In this document: piece by piece, positions 7,493 through 16,053 of the stretch
Position numbering within the stretch: the first letter of the stretch is position 1
How the letters are laid out: every line of letters starts with the position of its first letter
Origin: a bacterium
GTDB taxonomy: Bacteria > Electryoneota > B3-LCP
Assembly: GCA_026394195.1 (NCBI GenBank)
Contig: JAPKYS010000054.1
Location: forward strand, 84,583-118,992
Direction of reading: 5' to 3'
Length of the DNA stretch: 34,410 nt
Translations under genes and position numbers: made by a program
The notes under the pieces: model-generated
What the model was told of the DNA's origin: nothing
What the model saw: only the letters and a program-made list of their open reading frames with translations
Databases searched by the model: none

Positions 7493-9823
7493 TTAGGATC
7501 CTACCTGCCAGTGGATGGTGGGATAGAAGAACCAATCCAGCATCTCCTTGGCGACAGCTTTCACATCCTGATAGGCTTGATCGTTATCGCCACACATGAA
7601 GTACAGCGGGAAGGTGTACAACGAGGTTCGATAGCCCAGGATGTAAGAGTAGTAAGTGACCGGAACACCTTGAATTTCGATGGTGTTAAGGATGCGCGGC
7701 TGTGCTTCATACCTGACCGCCACCGGTTTCAGGTGCATATCGGATATCGGATCGTATTTGTAACTGACTTCGATGGTGTCAGTATATGACCAGGGTTCAC
7801 CGTAGGTGTAGGAAACCAGGATCGAATCGGCATTGAAGTCAACAACTTCAGCTTCAAGCCTGAACGTATCTGTTGGTGTGACGGATAGAATCCTGGCAAC
7901 ATGATAGACTTCGAGGAATCTATCTGGGTTCGGTTTAATCCAGCATTGAGTCGGGGTGGCGCCGGCAACCACGATGGAATCCTGCCAATTGTCGACAAAT
8001 TGACTGGTCAGCGACGTATCAGCGGTTATCGAATTGAAAGCGAAAAGGGTCTGAGCTTGATTGGATCGGGTGAACCAGTCAACTTCCATCAACACGTTGG
8101 TATCAGCCAATGAAGGCGGGTTGTTGATCATGTGCACCTTCATGGTGTCTACATTAAGTTCCGGCATCGTGGTGACCTGCGGAATGGCGCCGAGGAACTC
8201 CAGCCTTTGCCTTCCGGCAATAACCTCTGTGATTTCAGAACCAAACCCCGACAGGAGCTGGAAGTAAGTTGCTAGAATTCTCGGTTGTGTACCCCCGGTC
8301 GTGATGTCGTTGGTGCCGGTATTGTAGCCATAAGACCCACGCAAAATTCTTCTGCCCTCGATCCAGACGTTCCCGCCGATATCGAGGTAGTCTGCTAGGA
8401 CCTGATTGCGATTTTCACGGTAGAGCGATGCAGCTTCAATATGGTCATCATCGAAGATGAAAACCAACCGGTACTGACTGATCAACGAATAGGGAATCGG
8501 ATTTTGCTGAACAGATGTAGCATTGGAGTTATCTTTGAGTCGAACGTCAACGCCATCCATCTGGTAGGTTTCTGTGGCTAATTCATTTTTCAGATCGTCA
8601 AGGAGATTCATGTAGAAATCTCTGGGAGCAGTACGCGGAATAATTTCAAACAAGTTCGCACCGACGGTAGACGTTTCATCCACGACCAGAATATGGTATT
8701 GCAGTGAGGGCCGCACCACTTTGAAAGCCAGGCTGGCTGGTTGAGCGCATTCAGCATAGCCGTCATCCCGCGTCCAGACCATGAAGAGGTAAGAACCGGT
8801 TTCAAGACCAAAGATCGTGGTGAGCTGCTGTTCGTTCCACTCTTTGTTGCTCCATTCCCAGATCGTGTCACCCGGCGTTTTGATCAGGTAGTATGAGTAT
8901 TGAAGTGGAATCTTATACAGTTCCTTGTCATCAGGATCGTCGCCGCGCCAGTTGAAGGAGAGTCCCGCCCAGAGTGGCGTGATCTCGTCGAGACAGAACA
9001 TGGTATCCTGAACGACGTAGTTCAGGGCAAAGGCGGCATCCGGTTGATCCTGTGGTTTGAGCTGAGGGTTGTTGGGAGCATTATTGGTACGATAGAAGGT
9101 TTTGTATACCATACCTTCACTGATGGCGCCCTTGTTGTCGACCGCTTGCAGGAACAGAAGGTGTTCAGTGGCTTGTCCTTGAGCAGTCAGCAGGTAGATG
9201 CGCGCCGAGGTGTTGGTCGTATCCACCCAGGTGAAACTGTTCTTGTTCTGATTGTAAATCTGGATTGGATTGTTGGTTGATAATTTAAAGGCGCTGATGA
9301 AAGCGGGGTCAGTCACGTCAGCATAGCGGTAGTGATCCACGAATCCGTCCGGATCGTAGCCCACCCAGTGCACTGTGGGGGCGTAGGTCAGAACGTAGTA
9401 ATTGTCGATCTTGAAGGTGAAGTCAATGTAGTAGGTCAGGCTGGTGTCAGCCGTCATTCCTGCACCAGATTTCGCCGTCAGGGTACCGGCATCGTAATTC
9501 ATATCATAGTCGGTACCGGCAGTGTAAACAATCGTGCCGGTTGAATCGGGCCGATATACATGCTCCGAGTTCGGTACCATTTTAGCGCCCTCAAGTCCCA
9601 GGATCACCAGAGGAGTTTCCGTCTCTGTGACTTTGAACGGCATGGCGGTGAGAGTTGTTTCGGTGGAATCCGCCGCACTCGGAGGAACATTGACGATTTG
9701 AACCGTCGGTGACTGGTTCGGGTAATTCTCACCGGTCATCTTACCGCAGCCCTGAATGAGAGCCAGGGATAGAATGAGAACCAGACCGACGCTGCTTATT
9801 ATGTACATTGGCTTTCTTGACAT
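7493..9823 (-). CDS. Large lipoprotein with beta-sandwich-like modules and a class I GATase-like region
   Basis: This is a 776-residue predicted outer-membrane lipoprotein. The N-terminus is a signal peptide ending in a lipobox (ALIQGC), and the acylated Cys is residue 26 from this start. The ATG at 9823 is chosen because GGAG stands 6 nt before it; an ATG five codons upstream (9838) has no such site. Residues about 40-370 look like Ig/FN3-type beta modules, including VHWVGYDPDGFVDHYRYA and LSFNWRGDDPDDKELYKI patterns. From about residue 375, YHILVVDETSTVGANL, then YRLVFIFDDDHIE and LADYLDIGGNVWIEGRR recall the ThuA/class I glutamine amidotransferase-like fold seen in cell-surface proteins, without a recognisable catalytic triad. 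It is the last gene of the surface operon, 66 nt after the PorV-like gene, and is followed by a strong terminator. No specific function can be assigned. Confidence 0.75.
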   Translation of the reverse strand: MSRKPMYIISSVGLVLILSLALIQGCGKMTGENYPNQSPTVQIVNVPPSAADSTETTLTAMPFKVTETETPLVILGLEGAKMVPNSEHVYRPDSTGTIVYTAGTDYDMNYDAGTLTAKSGAGMTADTSLTYYIDFTFKIDNYYVLTYAPTVHWVGYDPDGFVDHYRYADVTDPAFISAFKLSTNNPIQIYNQNKNSFTWVDTTNTSARIYLLTAQGQATEHLLFLQAVDNKGAISEGMVYKTFYRTNNAPNNPQLKPQDQPDAAFALNYVVQDTMFCLDEITPLWAGLSFNWRGDDPDDKELYKIPLQYSYYLIKTPGDTIWEWSNKEWNEQQLTTIFGLETGSYLFMVWTRDDGYAECAQPASLAFKVVRPSLQYHILVVDETSTVGANLFEIIPRTAPRDFYMNLLDDLKNELATETYQMDGVDVRLKDNSNATSVQQNPIPYSLISQYRLVFIFDDDHIEAASLYRENRNQVLADYLDIGGNVWIEGRRILRGSYGYNTGTNDITTGGTQPRILATYFQLLSGFGSEITEVIAGRQRLEFLGAIPQVTTMPELNVDTMKVHMINNPPSLADTNVLMEVDWFTRSNQAQTLFAFNSITADTSLTSQFVDNWQDSIVVAGATPTQCWIKPNPDRFLEVYHVARILSVTPTDTFRLEAEVVDFNADSILVSYTYGEPWSYTDTIEVSYKYDPISDMHLKPVAVRYEAQPRILNTIEIQGVPVTYYSYILGYRTSLYTFPLYFMCGDNDQAYQDVKAVAKEMLDWFFYPTIHWQVGS

Positions 9824-9889
9824 CTTATTCTCCAACATGGTAGTGGATCCTGAGTGTTTGATGCTTCAACAACCGATCAAGATCCCTCT

Positions 9890-10906
9890 CTACATGGTTA
9901 TACCTAAGGTAAAGAACGAGGTGGATCCCAATTTATCCACATTGGTGAAGGCGTAATCGATGCGCAGATTCAGGGTTGGCAGCTTGATATTCAAACCGGC
10001 TCCGAGGCAGAGGCCATCGGTGGAGATGCCGCCTTTTTCATTGATGATGGGATATTCGACGAAGGGGTCTTTTTCATTATCGGCCTGGTATTCATCCCAG
10101 CTATACCGCTTCATGCCATTAACCTTTTTGCCGATGCGCAGGAATGCCATCTTCTGGAAACCGTATTCCAGACCGAAGTTGTACTGCTCGAGGTTGTCGT
10201 TGGGGTGCCAGCCCTCAAGGGCGAACAGCAGCGAATGCGCTTCCCGATCAATCAGGCGAATTGACCCGCCGAACTTGAAATTGATGGGCATCGGGAAAGG
10301 CGAGTCCACGAAATTCATATCGGGACCGAAATTGGTGATGGCCATGGCGATGATGATCGATTTCCAACCGGTATTGTAGAAGGTACCGACGTCAAAACCG
10401 AGCCCGGTCGCCTTCCGGTCCGCCAACCGTTCCTCGATGTATTTCACGGTCCCACCCACGGAGAACTTGTCCGTCAGTCGTTGAGCGTAGGTTATACCTG
10501 CGCACAGGTCCGAGGCGCTGAAGGTTTTTCCGGTACCGTAGGGCATTTCCGGAGTCGTCTCATCCATCCTGTCCGTATGCAGGAAGGTAATTTGTACCCC
10601 AACGGCTGCCTGGAGTTTGGGAACCGGCATAGCTCCAGCGACGTAATCCAAGGCAATACCCGCAGGGTAGGCAATGTGAGTCAGGACGTAATCCATCTTT
10701 TTAAGTTGCAGAAGCCCACCCGGATTATAATATAATGCTGCGGCATCATCTGCAACTCCGACGAATGCTTCTGCCATTCCCATTGCCCGGGCGCTCACGC
10801 CTACCTTCAGAAACTGCACTCCCGCAGTTCCAACTTTTGCCTGTCCCCAGCAGAGGTTGGCCGTGGCGAGCAATATAACCAGGGCTATTATGCTTATCTT
10901 TCGCAT
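9890..10906 (-). CDS. PorV/PorQ-family outer-membrane beta-barrel protein
   Basis: This 338-residue protein has a signal peptide (about residues 1-22, ending near LCWGQA). The family opening follows: GTAGVQFLKVGVSARAMGMA, then EAFVGVADDAAALYYNPGGL. The rest alternates hydrophobic and polar residues as expected for a barrel of about 14 strands and ends in FFTLGITM. In Bacteroidota, PorV-like proteins shuttle T9SS cargo from the SprA translocon to the attachment complex, while other family members have unknown transport roles. GGAG lies about 9 nt before the ATG. The gene sits 34 nt after the small TPR-like lipoprotein gene and in the same operon as proteins with T9SS-type C-terminal domains, which supports a role in their secretion or surface display. 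The family assignment is strong; PorV versus PorQ-like specialisation is uncertain. Confidence 0.85.
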   Translation of the reverse strand: MRKISIIALVILLATANLCWGQAKVGTAGVQFLKVGVSARAMGMAEAFVGVADDAAALYYNPGGLLQLKKMDYVLTHIAYPAGIALDYVAGAMPVPKLQAAVGVQITFLHTDRMDETTPEMPYGTGKTFSASDLCAGITYAQRLTDKFSVGGTVKYIEERLADRKATGLGFDVGTFYNTGWKSIIIAMAITNFGPDMNFVDSPFPMPINFKFGGSIRLIDREAHSLLFALEGWHPNDNLEQYNFGLEYGFQKMAFLRIGKKVNGMKRYSWDEYQADNEKDPFVEYPIINEKGGISTDGLCLGAGLNIKLPTLNLRIDYAFTNVDKLGSTSFFTLGITM

Positions 10907-10940
10907 GATTTCCGCTCCCGTGATCCGGAGACTCGGTTAA

Positions 10941-11639
10941 TTAAATCCAGTTTAAGTCTAATTCTTCGATCATTTCGATCAGAGCTGCTCGGCCTTCAAT
11001 CGTTGCCAGATTAAGGCTGGCGGCTCCTTGTCCCGCTGTATACCCAACCATGCCGCTGATCTGGATGACTTCAGTTCGGGCAGATTCAAATTCAGCCAAG
11101 CCGAAGTAATTTTCAGCACGAATCAATCGCAGATCCAGATAGTTTATCTGTCCGTCCTGCGAAAACTCCCAGGATGAATCCTGCGCCAGCGCCAAGCCAA
11201 CCAGGGTATTGGATTGTACCAGGTTACCATCTATCTTCAGAAGCACGGCATAACCGCCCAGAGCATCCGTATAAGTAGAATCAATTGATATCGCCGCAGA
11301 GAACGTGACAGCGCCATTGGTGAGGTCATTCAGCTTGACGGCACACCATCCCAACCCGTTCAGCGCCTGTTTCAGATTTTCCAGAGCAATGGCAAATGCC
11401 TGTTGATCGCCGGCATTGTACGCCTGAACCAGTTCTTCATTGCCCTTGTTGATTCCCTGCTGGAAGGACTGTTCACCATCGGAGTACTGACCCGCATGGT
11501 ACTCAGCCCAACCTTGAGCAATCCAACCCGCCGATGTGGTCGGGGTCGTAGTTTGGGTTGTTTGGTCGCTCTCGCATCCTGTCAGCAGCAGAAGACTGAC
11601 CAGAACCAGCAAGAGCATAATTCGCAAGATTGATTTCAT
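10941..11639 (-). CDS. Small lipoprotein with TPR-like helical repeats
   Basis: This 232-residue protein begins with a signal peptide and lipobox, LLLLTGC, placing the lipidated Cys at residue 22. A Thr/Gln-rich linker (about 25-36) follows, then helical repeats resembling TPRs: GWAEYHAGQYSDGEQSFQQGI, then GLGWCAVKLNDLTNGAVTFSAAI, and later AENYFGLAEFESARTEV. Such lipoproteins usually act as adaptors at the periplasmic face of a membrane. AGGAG lies 10 nt before the ATG at 11639. It stands between the giant T9SS-type protein gene (30 nt upstream) and the PorV-like gene (34 nt downstream), so a chaperone or assembly role for those partners is a reasonable inference. I do not recognise a named family. 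Confidence 0.75.
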   Translation of the reverse strand: MKSILRIMLLLVLVSLLLLTGCESDQTTQTTTPTTSAGWIAQGWAEYHAGQYSDGEQSFQQGINKGNEELVQAYNAGDQQAFAIALENLKQALNGLGWCAVKLNDLTNGAVTFSAAISIDSTYTDALGGYAVLLKIDGNLVQSNTLVGLALAQDSSWEFSQDGQINYLDLRLIRAENYFGLAEFESARTEVIQISGMVGYTAGQGAASLNLATIEGRAALIEMIEELDLNWI

Positions 11640-11669
11640 GAATTGAGCTCTCCTAAAGTGTAGTCCTAT

Positions 11670-14600
11670 TTATCGCAGGAGAATCATCTTTTTTGTCAAG
11701 TATTGGTCAGCGGTTTGAAATCTGTAGAAGTAGACACCGCTGGAGACCGCTTCGCCCAGTTGATTTCGACCCGACCAGACTACCTGGTGATAACCTGCGG
11801 CGGCTTGCTGACCGTCCAGCAGTGTGATGACCTTGCGACCGGTCAAATCAAATACGTCGATGGTTACCTTGCCGGCATCGGGCAGGGAGAACCGGATGGT
11901 TGTTTCCGGATTGAAAGGATTCGGATAATTCTGAGCCAGTGTGACTTTATCCGGCAGCAAAACGTTTTGCGCACCGGCGCTCCATACCAGCCGGTAACTG
12001 CCCGGTTTAGACATCGTAGACCACACAGTCATTTTATCCGAGGTGAGATAGCTGGGTAACATGTCCCAGTCCGATCCATTCCATTGAGCAATTGAGCAGC
12101 CTTCCGGCAAGCGATTTCCGAGCACGTCTGCGTTCAGGTGGAAGATGATGCGGCCTTCGGCAAATTCGTCAACGTTAGCGCTGATCAAGTAAGATTCACC
12201 CAGACCGACCTGCTGAGATGACAGTGGTTTGGCCTCGCAGTAGGTTTCCGGCATCACCATCCAGACGCCCTCCCCGGAAACCGATCTGGCTTCGGCTTCC
12301 ATGAAATTGCCGAAGGTGATGCTGCTGGTTTGGCTGTACAACCTGGAAACGATGTTGGGGACCTCGAATGAGCGATACTGGCTCATGATGTTCTTCATGG
12401 TGAAGACAGCTTTCGCCGGAGCATTCAAGAGGTCCAGATGATAGGTATAATTGTAGATCATCGGCGACATCTGAAGCATGGCCGCGCTGTCGATGGGTAC
12501 ATAGACAATGCCAAGAGTGTCGGGGAGGTCCTGCGTGATGTAGACGTAAGGCGGCGCAGTCAACGGGATCGAACTGGTGATGATGAAATCGAAGGCGTTA
12601 AACTGTACCGGATTTTGCAGCAGGGACAGCGTCGTATTCCAGGTGAGCGACATACCGCTGCCACCCTCGTATCCGATGGGATTCTGATCTTGAGACCAGG
12701 ATTGCGCATTCGAGCCATCTGAAAGCAGATAACGCTGGTAGATGTCACCCGTTCCGGAAAACTCTGGGTCCTCGTTATGATTGCCCTGTCCGGGGAACAG
12801 CTTGGAGACACTATCCGCTACATCGCTGTAGGTGATGGTGATCGCAGAACCCAAATCGTAAATGGAATTCTTTAAGACGCCATCCCAATTCAGGGTTCCG
12901 AGGATGCTGTTGGTGATCAGACTCTTATCACCAGCTCCTGCGCTGAACAACCAGCCCAGCGTATCAGCGGGTGATCCGGCGAAGGTGCAGTAATTGATAA
13001 CCGAACCTGAGGAAAGCGTATGGAACGCTTGACCGTACACTGCGGTATTTTCGGCGACCAGGGTGCGGTTGATCAGCGGTGTGCATCCATCCTGAATGAA
13101 GAAACCACCGCCGCTGGAGTCAGCCGCATTCGTGAAGACCCATTCATCGTGGATGTAGGGTTTGGATTGTCCACGAATCGCCACACCACCGCCAACCATG
13201 GCCAGGTTGTTGTAAATTTTGTTTGCCCACATTTCGGGGGCGGCGCCGTCGCCGAGACTTACGCCCCCTCCCATTTTGAAGGTCTTGTTGGTGGTGATGA
13301 CGCAATGATGTATCTTGCCCAGTGAGCCGGCGAAGAAAACGGCTCCACCCGTGCTGTCGGCGTAATTATTTGTAAACGTGCACGAATCAATTTCGGAATC
13401 GGCGAACCAGCTTCCGAATAGGGCGCCTCCGTACCCGGCGCTGTCGTGATCAAACGAACACTGGCGAACTGTCGCTTGTGACCAGGAAAGCAGCGCCAGA
13501 GCTCCGCCGCTGTCGGCGTTGTTATCGTGGAAAGTACAGTATTCAATCAGGGGCGCAGCATTTTCGACTCGCATGGCGCCACCGATTTGCGTACCGGTTC
13601 CGAGATCCTTCCCGGCTCCCTGCGAGAAATCGCAGTACTGCAGGACGGTAGAATCGGAGGACCCTGATTTAATCGTGAGACCCTGCCACTTACCCGTGTC
13701 CAGAATGGCTGAGAACGTAATCTGATCGGAAGGAGTTCCTTTGGCGACCAGCATACCACTAACCGCCAGTTCAAAGTTTCCTTCGAACTTCACGTCGACT
13801 CCCGGTTCAATGATCAGCGTATCGCCCGCAGGCACATTGAAGTCGCCTACAATAAAGTAGGGAGAATTCGCTGCGGACCAGGTACCGCTGGAATCTCCGA
13901 TCCACCAATTCTGCTGACTGGTGCCTGTCCCGGTGATGGTGACTGTAATCATTGAGTCTACAGTGGTGATATTCGATCCGATTTGGGCAGTACAGAGCAG
14001 TGGTCCGGCGACCGTTGGGTCAAAGGCGATATCCACCGTTATGGTATCGTTGGTGGGGATGGTCCGCACCGCCGTGCTGATGAAGTAGTAGTTAACACTG
14101 TCAGAAAGGTAAAATCTATCCAGGAGCAGATCGACGCCACCGGTATTCCAAACCTGGAAACCCATGATCTTGCTTCCGGCGGAAAGCGGCACCACTCCGA
14201 AGCCCAGGGAATCGGGAGTCCAATGCATCTGCGGCTGCAGCGCAGCTCCATGACAGTGAATGGTGGTGTCCCCTGCATTGCTTACAACGATAAGGTCAGC
14301 GGTGAGATTCAGACTCTGTACCGATGGGACAAAAAGCACTGTATCCGTAACGGATTGACCTACCGGAATTGTCTGATTACCGTAACTGTGCGCTCCGAAA
14401 TCCACCAACCTGAAATTGGCATTCATCGGCGAGAACTGTACCACCAGGTTCGATTGGATGGTTGGGCCATTTGTGCCGGTGTTACGGAAGGTAACCGGCA
14501 GCCGTAAAGTGTCACCTACAGTGGCCACGCCAAAGATCTCAAGGAAGTCGAAGTTAATCGGATCGATTTCCAGCTTTGGCTCAATACCTATACCTTTTAC

Positions 14601-16016
14601 GGTGACGACCGGATTGTTCAGCGGGTCATTGTCAACGAAATTTATCGTGGCAATCGCTGAATCGATGACTGTTGGATTGAAGATGATCTGCAGTGCCTTG
14701 GATGAATCAGGGCCGATAATAATTTTTCCTGAAATCGGCTCTGCAAGCACAGCAAAATTGCAGGTGAACTGCGGATCGGATATCTGTATTGCCGAAATTG
14801 AATCAGCCTGCCTGCCGATGTTATAAAGGTTGAGACTCAGGGTATCCGGGATGAACCGCTTCTGCGCACCGAAATTGATCGGCGCAATGGTCGTACTCAG
14901 CGTATCTCCATTGAAGGAGAGAATCGGCAGAGATTTTGTCGCGCTGGTGCTGTTTCCATCATATCCCATATTGGCTCGTCCGCCATTGGGTATAGGTTCC
15001 AACTGATAAGGGGAGTTAGCGGCTGCGCCATCGATGCAGGGGCTGAAGATTTTCAGTGACAGATTACCTGCAGTCAGATTGAGAAATTGGGGATTGCTAT
15101 TGATATTGCCTTCACCCAGGTTGGGTAGCACCGTCGTGGCCATGGGAATATCGCAATACTTGATGCCGCCCGATTGATAATTGAAGTGCGTAGAATCCCA
15201 GATGATAGAGTTTTGCATCTGGAGGTTCGTGCCCATGGCTGTGAACAAGCTCCAGCCGAAGCTACCGCCATTGCCTGCGATAGTTTGATGATTTAAAACC
15301 AATCCGGGGCAGTTGCCCAGATAGACGGCGTGTCCGTATCCGCTTCCTGAGGAGTTATTCCAGAAGAGATTATAGGAAAACTCCGGCGTGGCTCCCCATA
15401 AGTAAACCGCGCCGCCGTCTTGAGCGGCTTTGTTTGATACGAAGGAGCAGTGTTTTATCGCCTGGATCGACCCGTAAATGTAGATAGCGCCGCCGCGATC
15501 GTCGGGCCAATTGCCCTGAGCATTTCCATAGGAGAACTGGCAATATTCCAGCCGAGTCAGGATGTGAGCATCCTGAAGCCGTATACCACCCCAGCCCAGC
15601 GAGGTATCCGCGGCGCTGAATTTGATCGAGTCAACAACTCCTTCATTGGTCACACCCACGGCATTGAGGCGTCCGTTTACGGTGAATTTATAATGCCCCA
15701 TAAAGAGGACTTCCACGCCCGGTTCAATCGTGAGGAAGCCCGTTTCCGGTATAACGACGTCGCCTTCGATGGCGTAGGGTGATCCTTCCAGAGTCCAGAC
15801 CGAGGCAGTGATTTGACCGCCTGGAACGTGGGTCGTATCGTCAACTCCTGATGGGATGAGCAGATTTTGACTGGTAAAAGGAGTATTGACTGGACCCGTT
15901 CCTCTACTGTTTTGGCCTGGCGCCGCGTACGGTGAGGTCGTAATGAATAAGACCAGAACCAGCAGGGCGCACGCTACAGCACCATTTCTTGGGAGGAGGC
16001 GGGATGACTTGGTCAT
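11670..16016 (-). CDS. Giant secreted beta-helix protein with choice-of-anchor D domain and T9SS type A sorting domain
   Basis: This protein of about 1448 residues begins at the ATG at 16016, chosen because GGAG lies 6 nt upstream; a TTG four codons earlier is less likely. Domains in order are a signal peptide (about 1-35), a beta-helix cap module (VVIPETGFLTIEPGVEV, about 80-130) and right-handed beta-helix coils to about 350. ASPM/SPD-2/Hydin-like Ig modules of the choice-of-anchor D type (FGAQKRFIPDTLSLNL, FGVVPLSAGSKI) occupy about 370-700. A second cap module (FNVPAGDTLIIEPGVDV, about 720) and a second helix reach about 1060. The last 85 residues or so are a T9SS sorting domain: NYPNPFNPETTIRFSLP, VTIDVFDLTGRKV and a terminal KKMILLR. 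It should be exported by SecYEG, then T9SS, and displayed on or released from the surface. The ligand is unknown; polysaccharide binding or lysis is possible, but no catalytic residues are evident. Confidence 0.85.
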   Translation of the reverse strand: MTKSSRLLPRNGAVACALLVLVLFITTSPYAAPGQNSRGTGPVNTPFTSQNLLIPSGVDDTTHVPGGQITASVWTLEGSPYAIEGDVVIPETGFLTIEPGVEVLFMGHYKFTVNGRLNAVGVTNEGVVDSIKFSAADTSLGWGGIRLQDAHILTRLEYCQFSYGNAQGNWPDDRGGAIYIYGSIQAIKHCSFVSNKAAQDGGAVYLWGATPEFSYNLFWNNSSGSGYGHAVYLGNCPGLVLNHQTIAGNGGSFGWSLFTAMGTNLQMQNSIIWDSTHFNYQSGGIKYCDIPMATTVLPNLGEGNINSNPQFLNLTAGNLSLKIFSPCIDGAAANSPYQLEPIPNGGRANMGYDGNSTSATKSLPILSFNGDTLSTTIAPINFGAQKRFIPDTLSLNLYNIGRQADSISAIQISDPQFTCNFAVLAEPISGKIIIGPDSSKALQIIFNPTVIDSAIATINFVDNDPLNNPVVTVKGIGIEPKLEIDPINFDFLEIFGVATVGDTLRLPVTFRNTGTNGPTIQSNLVVQFSPMNANFRLVDFGAHSYGNQTIPVGQSVTDTVLFVPSVQSLNLTADLIVVSNAGDTTIHCHGAALQPQMHWTPDSLGFGVVPLSAGSKIMGFQVWNTGGVDLLLDRFYLSDSVNYYFISTAVRTIPTNDTITVDIAFDPTVAGPLLCTAQIGSNITTVDSMITVTITGTGTSQQNWWIGDSSGTWSAANSPYFIVGDFNVPAGDTLIIEPGVDVKFEGNFELAVSGMLVAKGTPSDQITFSAILDTGKWQGLTIKSGSSDSTVLQYCDFSQGAGKDLGTGTQIGGAMRVENAAPLIEYCTFHDNNADSGGALALLSWSQATVRQCSFDHDSAGYGGALFGSWFADSEIDSCTFTNNYADSTGGAVFFAGSLGKIHHCVITTNKTFKMGGGVSLGDGAAPEMWANKIYNNLAMVGGGVAIRGQSKPYIHDEWVFTNAADSSGGGFFIQDGCTPLINRTLVAENTAVYGQAFHTLSSGSVINYCTFAGSPADTLGWLFSAGAGDKSLITNSILGTLNWDGVLKNSIYDLGSAITITYSDVADSVSKLFPGQGNHNEDPEFSGTGDIYQRYLLSDGSNAQSWSQDQNPIGYEGGSGMSLTWNTTLSLLQNPVQFNAFDFIITSSIPLTAPPYVYITQDLPDTLGIVYVPIDSAAMLQMSPMIYNYTYHLDLLNAPAKAVFTMKNIMSQYRSFEVPNIVSRLYSQTSSITFGNFMEAEARSVSGEGVWMVMPETYCEAKPLSSQQVGLGESYLISANVDEFAEGRIIFHLNADVLGNRLPEGCSIAQWNGSDWDMLPSYLTSDKMTVWSTMSKPGSYRLVWSAGAQNVLLPDKVTLAQNYPNPFNPETTIRFSLPDAGKVTIDVFDLTGRKVITLLDGQQAAAGYHQVVWSGRNQLGEAVSSGVYFYRFQTADQYLTKKMILLR

Positions 16017-16053
16017 TTGTTGCTCCAACGATTCCTGTTGAATGGTAATCTAT

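Noticed and set aside
7470..7535. An N-terminal extension of the membrane/TPR protein from a TTG at 7535
   Set aside because: It would overlap the lipoprotein gene, lacks a ribosome binding site and puts a polar stretch before the first helix; the ATG at 7469 fits better.
8900..9280. A plus-strand frame antisense to the large lipoprotein, and similar long frames antisense to other surface genes
   Set aside because: These are mirror frames of real coding sequence. The minus-strand genes have signal peptides, domains and ribosome binding sites, while the mirrors have none.
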